Positions 1 through 7,744 of a stretch of 64,000 nucleotides of DNA are shown in pieces; the first letter of the stretch is position 1, and every line of letters begins with the position of its first letter. Location of the stretch: NCBI RefSeq assembly GCF_000349325.1, contig NC_020504.1:6234053-6298052 (forward strand), written 5' to 3'. Origin of the DNA: Streptomyces davaonensis JCM 4913. GTDB lineage: Bacteria; Actinomycetota; Actinomycetes; Streptomycetales; Streptomycetaceae. Made by a program: the position numbers and the translations under genes. The notes under the pieces were generated by a model. That model worked only from the letters and a program-made list of their open reading frames with translations, was not told the DNA's origin and made no database searches.

Positions 1-36
1 GAGCCGGGAACGCAAGGGAAGGCGAGAACCGGCCCG

Positions 37-435
37 GTGCGCGGCGGTCGGCGGGACCTGCTGCGGGGGCTGCTGGTCGCGGCCGGGGCGCTGGCGCTGG
101 CGCCCGTCGTCGCGGCTTCCCGGCCAGGCGCGGTACAGGCTGAGGACAAGCCCGGGGAGCTGGCCTTCGACGAGACCTATCGCGGCCGCCACCTGCGCGG
201 CATCCGCACCTCGGACGTCCGCGGCGGCGCCCCGCAGTGGTACGTCACCGTCGACGGCGTACCTCTGCATCTGATGCGCCGGGCCGACGGCTCCTGGCTG
301 AGCATGATCGACCACTACGCCTCGTACGCCACCCCGCTGGACGCGGCGCGGGGCGCCGTCGACGAACTGGGGCCGGGGCAGCGGCTGCGGGACACCGGGA
401 CGGACACGAGGGAACACCATGGCGTACACGCGTAA
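37..435 (+). CDS. melC1: Tyrosinase cofactor / copper chaperone MelC1
   Basis: MelC1 binds apo-tyrosinase, delivers copper to it and carries it through the Tat export route (known for the family). The 132-residue protein has an RR pair at residues 5-6 followed by an Ala/Leu-rich stretch to about residue 27, which fits a Tat signal. Its C-terminus is His-rich (EHHGVHA), a plausible copper site. The frame is open to the left edge of the window, but no ATG, GTG or TTG lies upstream, so GTG at 37 is the first possible start seen here; the true start could lie outside. The 3' end overlaps melC2 by 17 bases, implying translational coupling. Identification rests on size, signal and position before the tyrosinase. 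Confidence 0.9.
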   Translation: MRGGRRDLLRGLLVAAGALALAPVVAASRPGAVQAEDKPGELAFDETYRGRHLRGIRTSDVRGGAPQWYVTVDGVPLHLMRRADGSWLSMIDHYASYATPLDAARGAVDELGPGQRLRDTGTDTREHHGVHA

Positions 436-1285
436 GGACGTCAGCACGCTGACCCGCACCGAGCGGCGGCGGCTGGTGAAGGCGTTCCTGGAGGTCAAAC
501 GGCGGGGCGAGTACGACGAGTTCGTGCGGATGCACATCGAGTACTACGTCTCCGACGGCGAGGGCGGACTGCGTACGGCCCATATGGCGCCCTCCTTCCT
601 GCCCTGGCACCGGCAGTTCCTGCTGGATCTGGAGCGGGCGCTGCGCCGGGTGGACTCCTCGGTGACGCTGCCGTACTGGGACTGGACCAGGAACCGGACC
701 GCCGGTTCCGTGCCCTGGACCGCGGATCTGCTCGGCGGCACCGGGCGGATCACCGACCGGCAGGTGATGACCGGGCCGTTCGCCTACGCGGAGGGCAACT
801 GGACGATCCGGGAGAGCGTCACGGACGGGCGGTTCCTGACCCGGGACCTCGGTCGGCGGCGCGATCCGATCGCGCTGCCGACCAAGAGCGATCTGGAGTG
901 GGCGCTGTCGGACCCGGTCTACGACGCCGGGCCGTGGGACTCCACCGTCCGCAAGGGGTTCCGCAACAAGCTGGAGGGGTGGGGCGCCGGGCGCGGGCCG
1001 GTGGCCTGGCGCAACCACAACCGGGTGCACCGCTGGGTCGGCGGGGACATGGTCGGCGGCGCGTCCGTCAACGACCCGGTGTTCTGGCTGCACCACGCCT
1101 TCATCGACCTGTGCTGGACGCGCTGGCAGCGGCGGCACCGGGTGCACCGCTACCTCCCGGCGAAGCCGCCCGCGTCCGGGGACGAGCAGCGGGGGCGGAT
1201 CGTCGCGCGGCACGAGAAGCTGCCGCCGTGGGACGTGACGCCGGACCAGTTGGAGGACGTCAGCCGGATCTACCGGTACGCGTGA
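419..1285 (+). CDS. melC2: Tyrosinase MelC2 (melanin synthesis)
   Basis: Type-3 binuclear copper monooxygenase that hydroxylates tyrosine to DOPA and oxidises it to dopaquinone, giving melanin. The 288 residues are slightly longer than the classic Streptomyces enzyme. CuA ligands are visible as H39, H55 and H64 (in MAPSFLPWHRQF). CuB ligands are H200, H204 and H226 (HNRVHRW and DPVFWLHH). There is no signal peptide of its own, as expected for a protein exported with MelC1. The start ATG at 419 lies inside melC1. A hairpin at 1337-1370 ends the operon. Confidence 0.97.
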   Translation: MAYTRKDVSTLTRTERRRLVKAFLEVKRRGEYDEFVRMHIEYYVSDGEGGLRTAHMAPSFLPWHRQFLLDLERALRRVDSSVTLPYWDWTRNRTAGSVPWTADLLGGTGRITDRQVMTGPFAYAEGNWTIRESVTDGRFLTRDLGRRRDPIALPTKSDLEWALSDPVYDAGPWDSTVRKGFRNKLEGWGAGRGPVAWRNHNRVHRWVGGDMVGGASVNDPVFWLHHAFIDLCWTRWQRRHRVHRYLPAKPPASGDEQRGRIVARHEKLPPWDVTPDQLEDVSRIYRYA

Positions 1286-1295
1286 GGTCGATCGG

Positions 1296-1330
1296 CCATG
1301 GCGTTTCGTCCATGGCGTTTCGTCCATGGC
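1296..1330. repeat. 14-bp direct tandem repeat downstream of melC2
   Basis: The unit CCATGGCGTTTCGT occurs at 1296-1309 and 1310-1323, followed by a partial copy CCATGGC at 1324-1330. It sits between the melC2 stop and the terminator hairpin. No function is apparent; it looks like replication slippage. Confidence 0.8.
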
Positions 1331-1336
1331 ATGGGG

Positions 1337-1370
1337 AGAGCCCCGGCGCTCGGAGGTGCCGGGGCTCTTT
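1337..1370. terminator. Terminator hairpin between convergent melC2 and chaplin
   Basis: Perfect 11-bp stem, AGAGCCCCGGC (1337-1347) with GCCGGGGCTCT (1358-1368), a 10-base loop and a short T run on the plus strand. It lies between two convergent genes and could serve both. Confidence 0.85.
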
Positions 1371-1383
1371 CCGTACGAGGGTG

Positions 1384-1680
1384 TCAGTCGCCGTAGCCAT
1401 TGCCGTGGCCGTGGCCGCCGCCGTGCTTGTCCTTGTGGTCGTCGGCGTTGACGCAGGTGTTGCCGAAGGCCGGGTTCAGCAGGGCGATCACGTTGACGGT
1501 GTTCCCGCACAGGTTGACGGGGACGTGGATCGGGACCTGGACGACGTTGCCCGAGGCGACGCCGGGCGAGTGCGCGGCCGTGCCGTCTGCGCCCGCGTCC
1601 GCCAGGGCCATTCCGGCCCCGCCGACCACCATGGCACTGGTGCCGACGGCTACAGCGGCTGCCTTCGCGATGCGAGACAT
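1384..1680 (-). CDS. Short chaplin with His/Gly-rich C-terminal tail
   Basis: Chaplins are secreted amyloid-forming surfactant proteins that coat aerial hyphae and spores. This 98-residue protein has a Sec signal (MSRIAKAAAVAVGTSAMVVG, cleavage near ALA-DA at residue 28) and one chaplin domain with the two conserved cysteines C58 and C76 and the core VNLCGNTVNVIALLNPAFGN. Start ATG at 1680 has a good ribosome site (GGAGAAGTTG). No sortase signal is present, so it is a short chaplin. Short chaplins normally end soon after the second cysteine. Here the protein continues for about 18 residues rich in H, G, D and K (KHGGGHGHGNGYGD), which is unusual. Proximity to melC resembles the S. coelicolor chpG region. 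Confidence 0.93.
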   Translation of the reverse strand: MSRIAKAAAVAVGTSAMVVGGAGMALADAGADGTAAHSPGVASGNVVQVPIHVPVNLCGNTVNVIALLNPAFGNTCVNADDHKDKHGGGHGHGNGYGD

Positions 1681-1837
1681 CAACTTCTCCTTTGACTCGG
1701 TGAGCTCGGCGGCGGCAGTTCGCGCCGCCGCACTTCCCCTACAACGCCGGTGATCGCGGGGGGTCACGCCGAACCGGCCGGGATCACCCCCGGCGTTGAG
1801 CCGAGCGGGGGTGTGGCGCGTGGTGTGGCGGTGAGTG

Positions 1838-2797
1838 TCAGGGGAGCTGTCGCAGGGGTGAGCCCGCGAGGTAGGCCCTGATGTTCTCGACCGCCTGGCC
1901 GTAGTAGGTGCGGTAGTTGGCCTGGGAGACATAGCCGAGGTGCGGGGTGGCCAGGAGGCGGGGCGCGGTGCGCATCGGGTGGTCGGCGGGGAGCGGCTCG
2001 GTGTCGAACACGTCCACGGCCGCGCCCGCGATCCGGCCCGCGTGCAGGGCGGCGAGCAGGGCGTCCTGGTCGACGATGGCCGCGCGGGAGGTGTTGACCA
2101 GGTAGGCGGTGGGCTTGAGGAGGGCGAGTTCGGGGGCGCCGAGCAGACCGCGGGTGCGGTCACCGAGGGCGAGATGGACGGAGACGAAGTCGCTGGTGGT
2201 GAGTAGGTCCTCGTTGCTCGCGGCCTTCTCGACGCCCACCTCCGCAGCGCGTTCCTCGGTGAGGTTCTGGCTCCACGCGCTGACGTGCATACCGAAGGCG
2301 AGGCCGACCTGGGCGACCCGGGCGCCGATCTTGCCGAGGCCGAGCAGGCCCAGCCGTCGGCCGTGCAGATCGGCGCCGACGGTGGACTGCCAGGGACCGT
2401 TGGAGCGCAGGGCGGCGCTCTCCTCGACGAGGCCGCGGGCCAGGCCCAGCAGCAGCGCCCAGGTCAGTTCCACCGGCGGGGTCGAGGAGCTGGCCGTACC
2501 GCAGACCGTGACGCCGTGTGCCTCGGCGGCGCCGTAGTCGATGACGCTGTTGCGCATGCCGGAGGCGATGAGCAGCCGCAGCCGGGGCAGGCGGGCGAAC
2601 AGGGAGGCGGGGAAGGGGACTCGCTCGCGCAGGGTGACTACGATGTCGAACTCGGCGAGCGCCGCGGCGAGGGCGTCCTGGTCGGCGAAATGAAAGCCGA
2701 AGGAGACCACCTCGATGTCCTCGGCGATCGACGACCAGTCCACGAGCCCGGTCGCGACCTGCTGGAAGTCGTCGAGCACGGCACAGCGCAGCGGCAC
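1838..2797 (-). CDS. D-2-hydroxyacid dehydrogenase family protein
   Basis: NAD-dependent reductase of the D-isomer 2-hydroxyacid dehydrogenase family (glyoxylate/phosphoglycerate dehydrogenase-like). The 319 residues show the nucleotide-binding GLGKIG at 153-158 and the catalytic set R238 (NTSRAAIV), E267 (VFDTEPLP) and H286 (LATPHLGY). The substrate cannot be told from sequence. Start is GTG at 2797 with AAAGGAC upstream. It stands alone, about 155 bases from the chaplin and 176 from the tRNA. Confidence 0.9.
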   Translation of the reverse strand: MPLRCAVLDDFQQVATGLVDWSSIAEDIEVVSFGFHFADQDALAAALAEFDIVVTLRERVPFPASLFARLPRLRLLIASGMRNSVIDYGAAEAHGVTVCGTASSSTPPVELTWALLLGLARGLVEESAALRSNGPWQSTVGADLHGRRLGLLGLGKIGARVAQVGLAFGMHVSAWSQNLTEERAAEVGVEKAASNEDLLTTSDFVSVHLALGDRTRGLLGAPELALLKPTAYLVNTSRAAIVDQDALLAALHAGRIAGAAVDVFDTEPLPADHPMRTAPRLLATPHLGYVSQANYRTYYGQAVENIRAYLAGSPLRQLP

Positions 2798-2942
2798 GGT
2801 GAAGTCCTTTCGGCGGAGCGGGGGTTGTCGACCTTACGCCGCCGGCGGGTGGGGTGGTTCGGGGGTGGTTCGGGGGTCTTCGCAGATGAGCGACCCGCTG
2901 GACGATCGTGAACACCGAGCCGATGCACCTGCTCTGACCAGC

Positions 2943-2966
2943 AAAAAAGCCCTCCCGGAGGAGAGC
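2943..2966 (-). terminator. Rho-independent terminator of the tRNA gene
   Basis: On the minus strand GCTCTCC pairs with GGGAGGGC across a 3-base loop (one G-U pair), followed by six T residues. It lies 8 bases past the tRNA 3' end, and the T run is unusually clean for this genome. Confidence 0.85.
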
Positions 2967-2973
2967 TGAGAGA

Positions 2974-3049
2974 TGGCGCCCCCGGCAGGACTCGAACCTG
3001 CGGCCAAGCGCTTAGAAGGCGCCTGCTCTATCCACTGAGCTACGGGGGC
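2974..3049 (-). tRNA. tRNA-Arg (anticodon TCT)
   Basis: Full cloverleaf on the minus strand: acceptor GCCCCCG with CGGGGGC, D arm GCTC...GAGC, anticodon stem GGCGC/GCGCT with loop CTTCTAA (anticodon TCT), T arm GCAGG-TTCGAGT-CCTGC, discriminator G and an encoded CCA end at 2974-2976. It reads AGA codons, which are rare in this high-GC genome. No integrase or duplicated tRNA 3' end is seen nearby, so the gene is not visibly used as an attachment site here. Confidence 0.95.
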
Positions 3050-3372
3050 CGGTGTGGTGGCCTCTGTCGTGGTGCCCGGGTGTGGGCTGATCCGTGACGT
3101 TGCCGGGGACAAGGATAGGGCTCCCGGGTCCATGTCCCTGTTGCTTCGCCTCCGTGGCTCGATGTGGAGGTTCAGTGAAGCGGTCCTGATAATCGCAGGC
3201 AGGTACGAATCGTGCACCGCTTTTGCCGCCTGGCGCACCTGGTGTTGTGCACTCGTTATGCCTGGACTGTGCCCTTGTCCCGGTCGTCCCTTCCGTCCCT
3301 TGTGTTCCGTCGGCACGCAGACATGCTCATATGCTTCAGAATTCCCCTAAAATTGGGCATTCTTCGCATGTG
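3050..3372. other. Noncoding stretch between tRNA-Arg and dynA
   Basis: About 320 bases without a supportable gene. It must hold the divergent promoters for the tRNA and the GTPase operon. I see no clear inverted repeat, operator or well-matched -35/-10 pair. The stretch AATTCCCCTAAAATTGGGCATT near 3340-3361 is locally AT-rich. Confidence 0.5.
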
Positions 3373-4977
3373 GTGACCTTGGACGTACGGCCTCAGCTGA
3401 TCGACGCCCTCTCCGCTCTGCGCGACCGTGTCGCAGCCGCACGCTTTCCGCTTCCCTTGACAGGGGCGCCACGCGCGCGTGCCAACCGCGACGAACTGCT
3501 CGCCCAGCTCGACGACTACTTGGTGCCCCGGTTGAGAGAACCTGAAGCGCCCTTGCTGGCCGTCGTGGGCGGTTCCACCGGCGCCGGCAAGTCGACGCTG
3601 GTCAACTCCCTGGTGGGCAGACGGGTCAGCGAGGCGGGCGTGCTGCGCCCCACGACACGCACACCGGTGCTCGTATGCCATCCGGAGGATCATCACTGGT
3701 TCAGCGGGATGCGCGTACTGCCCGACCTCACGCGGGTGTGGGTGCCCCAGCACGACCCCGCCGACGATCTGCTGATGCCCGGCGAGGACCCCACGCGCGT
3801 GCTGCGCGTCGAGACCGCCGAAACGCTCCCGCGCGGGCTCGCACTCCTCGACGCGCCCGACATCGACTCCCTGGTCGCCGACAACCGCACCCTCGCCGCC
3901 GAACTGATCTGCGCCGCCGACATCTGGATCATGGTCACCACGGCCGCCCGTTACGCCGACGCCGTCCCCTGGCACCTGCTGCGCACCGCCAAGGAGTACG
4001 ACGTCACCCTCGTCACCGTCCTCGACCGCGTGCCCCACCAGGTCGTCTCCGAGGTCTCCCGGCAGTACGGCGCCCTGCTCACCAAGGCCGGACTCGGCCA
4101 CGTCCCCCGCTTCACCGTCCCCGAGCTGCCCGAGTCGGCCTGGGGCGGCGGACTGCTGCCCGCCACCGCCGTGGCACCGCTGCGCACCTGGCTCGTCCAC
4201 CAGGCCCAGGACCCGGCCGCCCGCCAGCACGTCATGGCCCGCACGGCCTACGGCGTCCTGGACTCCCTCAAGGCCCGGATGCCCGAGCTGGCCAGCGCCG
4301 CCGCCGCCCAGTACGCAGCGGCCCTGCGGCTGACGACGGCCGTGGACGGGGCGTACGACAGCGAGCACACGCGCGTGCGGGGCCGTCTCCAGTCCGGTGC
4401 CGTCCTCGCGGGCGACGCCCTCAAGCGCTGGCGCGCCTTCCCCCTCGACTGCTCGGCCGGAGAGCTCCTGGAGGCCCTCACGGAGAGCCTCGCCGCCCTC
4501 CTGCTGTGTGCCGTCACGGCCGCCGACGAGCGCGTGGACGAGGCCTGGCGCCGCGAACCGGCGGCGGACGCCCCCACCCTCCAGGACCGCGACCGCGCCC
4601 TGGAGTCCGCCGAGCACCGCATCGGTCTGGCCGTACGGCGCTGGCGGCGCGAGCTGGAGGAGTTCGCCGAGGACGAGGTGCGCGAGCTGGAGCGGGGCGC
4701 GGCGCCCGACCCCGAGACGGTCTCCGCCCTGGTCGCCACCGCGCTCCTGGGCGGCCGTAGAGCGCGCTCCGCGGGCGAGGGGCTCGCCGAGCGGCTCGGC
4801 GCCCATGGCGCGCTGCGGCTGCGCGACCGGGGCGGGCGGCTGCTCGCCGACCACCTGGACCGTGTCATGCACACCGAACGCGAACGCCGCCTCGCCCCCC
4901 TGGACGCGCTCGACGTCCACCCCGAGCCACAGGCCGAACTCATCGCCGCGCTGTCCGTACTTCAGAAGGAGAGGTGA
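3373..4977 (+). CDS. dynA: Dynamin-like GTPase, DynA type
   Basis: Large GTPase of the bacterial dynamin-like group. P-loop GGSTGAGKS is at about residues 67-74, with the G2 segment [13 protein letters not shown] ([12 protein letters not shown]) and a G3-like LLDAPDIDS. The C-terminal half is helical and Arg/Glu-rich, with no strong transmembrane segment. It is followed 3 bases later by a second GTPase and then by ssbB. In Streptomyces the DynA/DynB pair stabilises FtsZ rings at sporulation septa (established); assignment of this gene as the soluble partner is inferred from order and lack of membrane helices. Start choice is uncertain: tandem GTGs lie at 3370 and 3373 and an ATG at 3331, none with a good ribosome site. 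Confidence 0.75.
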   Translation: MTLDVRPQLIDALSALRDRVAAARFPLPLTGAPRARANRDELLAQLDDYLVPRLREPEAPLLAVVGGSTGAGKSTLVNSLVGRRVSEAGVLRPTTRTPVLVCHPEDHHWFSGMRVLPDLTRVWVPQHDPADDLLMPGEDPTRVLRVETAETLPRGLALLDAPDIDSLVADNRTLAAELICAADIWIMVTTAARYADAVPWHLLRTAKEYDVTLVTVLDRVPHQVVSEVSRQYGALLTKAGLGHVPRFTVPELPESAWGGGLLPATAVAPLRTWLVHQAQDPAARQHVMARTAYGVLDSLKARMPELASAAAAQYAAALRLTTAVDGAYDSEHTRVRGRLQSGAVLAGDALKRWRAFPLDCSAGELLEALTESLAALLLCAVTAADERVDEAWRREPAADAPTLQDRDRALESAEHRIGLAVRRWRRELEEFAEDEVRELERGAAPDPETVSALVATALLGGRRARSAGEGLAERLGAHGALRLRDRGGRLLADHLDRVMHTERERRLAPLDALDVHPEPQAELIAALSVLQKER

Positions 4978-4980
4978 CCG

Positions 4981-6852
4981 GTGACCGCCGTCACTGACCA
5001 GGACCACGACCACGGGCACACGGAACCCACCGAGGGCGAGGACGGGGTTCCGGAGGAGGCCGAGCCGGAGGAGGGATCCGACGAGGAGCACGCGCGCGTG
5101 GAGGCCGACGAGCCCGCGCCCCCGGAGGGCGAGGAACCCGCGGAGTCCGGGCGGCCGGGCTGGGACGACGGGCTGATCGCGCGGCGGGTGAACGAGACCG
5201 CCGTGGAAGAGCAGCAGGTTCCCGCCGTGGAGAGTCGGGCGTCCACCCCGCGTACGGCGGCGCCCCTGGCGTACGACGGCGCCCTGCGCTCGCGGCTCGA
5301 CGCGCTGCGGGAACTGGTCGGGCTGTCCCGCACCCGTCTGGACAGCCGTACCCTCGCCGAGGCGGGACGGGTGCTCGACGAGGCCTCCACGCGGCGCAGA
5401 CTCTCCGGCCGGCACACCGTGGTCGCCATCGCGGGCGCCACCGGCAGCGGCAAGTCGCAGCTGTTCAACGCGCTGGCCGGGGTGACGATCTCCGAGACGG
5501 GCGTCCGCCGCCCCACCACCGCCGCGCCCATCGCGTGCAGTTGGAGCGACGGCGCGGCCGGTCTCATCGACCGGCTCGGCATCCCGCCCCGGCTGCGCCG
5601 CCGCCCCGCCCAGCACACGGACGCCGAGGGACAGCTGAGCGGACTCGTCCTGGTCGACCTGCCCGACCACGACTCCGCGGCCGTGCAGCACCGCGAGCAG
5701 GTGGACCGGGTGCTGGACCTCGTCGACGCCGTCATCTGGGTCGTGGACCCCGAGAAGTACGCGGACGCCGTGCTCCACGAGCGCTATCTGCGGCCCATGG
5801 CGGGCCACGCCGAGATCATGTTCGTCGTCCTCAACCAGATCGACCGGCTCCCCGGAGAGGCCACCGAACAGGTTCTCGACGATCTGCGGCGACTGCTCGA
5901 CGAGGACGGCATCGCGCTCGGCGAGTACGACGAACCGGGCGCGACCGTGCTCGCGCTGTCCGCGCTCACCGGCGACGGGGTCGGCGAACTGCGCGAGACA
6001 CTCGGCCAGTTCGTGACGGAGCGCGGGGCCGCCGCGCGCCGGATCTCCGCCGACGTGGACGCCGCGGGATGGCGGTTGCGCCCCGTCTACGCCACCTCCC
6101 GTGGCGCCGGGCTGAGCGAGGAGGCCCGCGACGAGTTCGCCGACCGCCTCGCGGACGCCGTCGGCGCCACCGCGGCCGGGGAGGCCGCCGAGCGCGCCTG
6201 GCTGCGCAACGCCAACCGCGCCTGCGGCACACCCTGGCTACGGCTGTGGCGGTGGTACCAGGACCGGCTCGAACCCCCCACCGGACGGCTCCCGTTGCGA
6301 GCCCAGGCGGACGAGGAGGCCACCGCGCGCCAGCGCGTGGAGCAGGCGGTGCGCACGGTTGCCGAGCGGGCCTCCGCCGGGCTGCCGTCGCCCTGGGCGC
6401 AGGCGGTGCGCGAGGCCGCCGTGCGCGGCTCGCAGGGGTTGCCCGAGGCACTGGACGACCTGGCGGCGCGGGCGGGCCTGCCGCCGGGGCGGCCGCCGCG
6501 GCCGGGCTGGTGGCCGGCGGCCGTGCTGGTGCAGGCGTCAATGACGCTGCTCCAAGTGGTGGGCGGACTGTGGCTGGTGGGCCAGATCGTGGGCGTGATG
6601 TCACCCAACCTGGGCGTGCCGGTGCTGCTGATGGTGGCGGGCATCATCGGCGGGCCGCTGGTGGAGTGGGGCTGTCGGATGGCGGCGCGGGGACCGGCCC
6701 GTCGGTACGGCTCGGACGCGGAGAGACGGTTGCGGGAGGCGGCCGCCGGGTGCGGGCGGGCCCGGGTGCTGGATCCGGTGGCGGCGGAGCTGCTGCGGTA
6801 CCGGGAGGTGCGGGAGCAGTACGGGAAGGTCATGGGAGTGGGCGTGGGGTGA
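4981..6852 (+). CDS. dynB: Dynamin-like GTPase with membrane anchor, DynB type
   Basis: A 623-residue GTPase with a Glu/Asp-rich N-terminal extension (residues 1-60), P-loop GATGSGKS at about 152-159, LVDLPDHDS (G3) and LNQIDR (G4, NxxD-like). Near the C-terminus two closely spaced hydrophobic segments (from about VLVQASMTLLQVVGG to VPVLLMVAGIIGGPL) form a membrane hairpin. GTG start at 4981 has AGGAGAGGTGACCG just upstream, and the gap to the previous stop is 3 bases, so the two GTPases are co-translated. DynB of S. venezuelae is the membrane member of the pair, which fits. Role inferred: division-ring stabilisation during sporulation. Confidence 0.77.
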   Translation: MTAVTDQDHDHGHTEPTEGEDGVPEEAEPEEGSDEEHARVEADEPAPPEGEEPAESGRPGWDDGLIARRVNETAVEEQQVPAVESRASTPRTAAPLAYDGALRSRLDALRELVGLSRTRLDSRTLAEAGRVLDEASTRRRLSGRHTVVAIAGATGSGKSQLFNALAGVTISETGVRRPTTAAPIACSWSDGAAGLIDRLGIPPRLRRRPAQHTDAEGQLSGLVLVDLPDHDSAAVQHREQVDRVLDLVDAVIWVVDPEKYADAVLHERYLRPMAGHAEIMFVVLNQIDRLPGEATEQVLDDLRRLLDEDGIALGEYDEPGATVLALSALTGDGVGELRETLGQFVTERGAAARRISADVDAAGWRLRPVYATSRGAGLSEEARDEFADRLADAVGATAAGEAAERAWLRNANRACGTPWLRLWRWYQDRLEPPTGRLPLRAQADEEATARQRVEQAVRTVAERASAGLPSPWAQAVREAAVRGSQGLPEALDDLAARAGLPPGRPPRPGWWPAAVLVQASMTLLQVVGGLWLVGQIVGVMSPNLGVPVLLMVAGIIGGPLVEWGCRMAARGPARRYGSDAERRLREAAAGCGRARVLDPVAAELLRYREVREQYGKVMGVGVG

Positions 6853-7024
6853 CGGCGCAGGGCTTGGCCCCTTGGCGGAACTCCTCGTTCGGGTGGCGAG
6901 GTTGTTCACAGGCACAGAACTGATCCACAGCGCTCGGCGGGTCCGGCCCGGCGGATGCAGTCTGGCTTCGCAGCAGACGCAGCCGTACGGGACGGGCCCG
7001 TCGGCGTATCAGGGAGGGTGCACG

Positions 7025-7480
7025 ATGAACGAGACGATCGTCTCCGTGGTGGGGAACGTGGCCACACAGCCGGTGTACCGCGAGGTCGCGACGGGATCGT
7101 CGGCGCGGTTCCGGCTGGCGGTGACCGCGCGCTATCTGGACCGTGAGAAGAACGAGTGGACGGACGGGCACACCAACTTCTTCACGGTGTGGGCCAATCG
7201 GCAGCTCGCCACCAACGCGGCGGCGTCGCTGACCGTCGGCGACCCCGTCCTGGTGCAGGGCAGGCTGAAGGTCCGCTCGGAGGTGCGCGAGCAGCAGACG
7301 TGGACCTCGGCCGACATCGAGGCGGTGGCGATCGGCCATGACCTGGCACGGGGTACGTCCGTCTTCCGCCGCCCGGGCAGGCCGGAACCGGTGGTCAGCG
7401 GCCCGCCCCAGCGCCCGGAACCGGAATGGGAGACGCCGCAGGCCGCCCAACAGACGCCGGAGCCAGCAGTGGTGACGTGA
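7025..7480 (+). CDS. ssbB: Single-stranded DNA-binding protein SsbB
   Basis: OB-fold ssDNA-binding protein of 151 residues (core from about 4 to 105: ETIVSVVGNVATQPVYRE ... FFTVWANRQLATNAAASL). The Pro/Glu-rich tail ends QTPEPAVVT and lacks the acidic DDIPF-type tip of the replicative SSB, which is typical of the second Streptomyces paralogue, SsbB. That paralogue is known for a role in chromosome segregation during sporulation. ATG at 7025 follows AGGGAGGG. The 172-base gap to dynB suggests its own promoter, but the neighbourhood of septation genes fits a sporulation role. Confidence 0.9.
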   Translation: MNETIVSVVGNVATQPVYREVATGSSARFRLAVTARYLDREKNEWTDGHTNFFTVWANRQLATNAAASLTVGDPVLVQGRLKVRSEVREQQTWTSADIEAVAIGHDLARGTSVFRRPGRPEPVVSGPPQRPEPEWETPQAAQQTPEPAVVT

Positions 7481-7744
7481 CCTCAGCCACCCACGCTGCC
7501 CCCATGCCCGAACTGTGGCTTATCGGCGTACTCACGTCCTCACACCCCGGGTGGATTTGTCGATAAGCCCTGTTCGCGGGGGTTTCCGCGATAACGATTC
7601 CGAGTCGGATCGCTTGTCCTGCGGGATCCCTGGGAAGCGTGGTGCGCCCGGTCCTTAGGATGCCGAACAAGGCTCTCGGGGCTTGTAGTTCTGCTGGCGG
7701 GACCGTACCCCCACGTCAACGGGTCCCGCTCGAAGGGGAATTCT

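Noticed and set aside
2974..3049. tRNA-Arg as an integration site
   Set aside because: No integrase, excisionase or second copy of the tRNA 3' end is present in the window.
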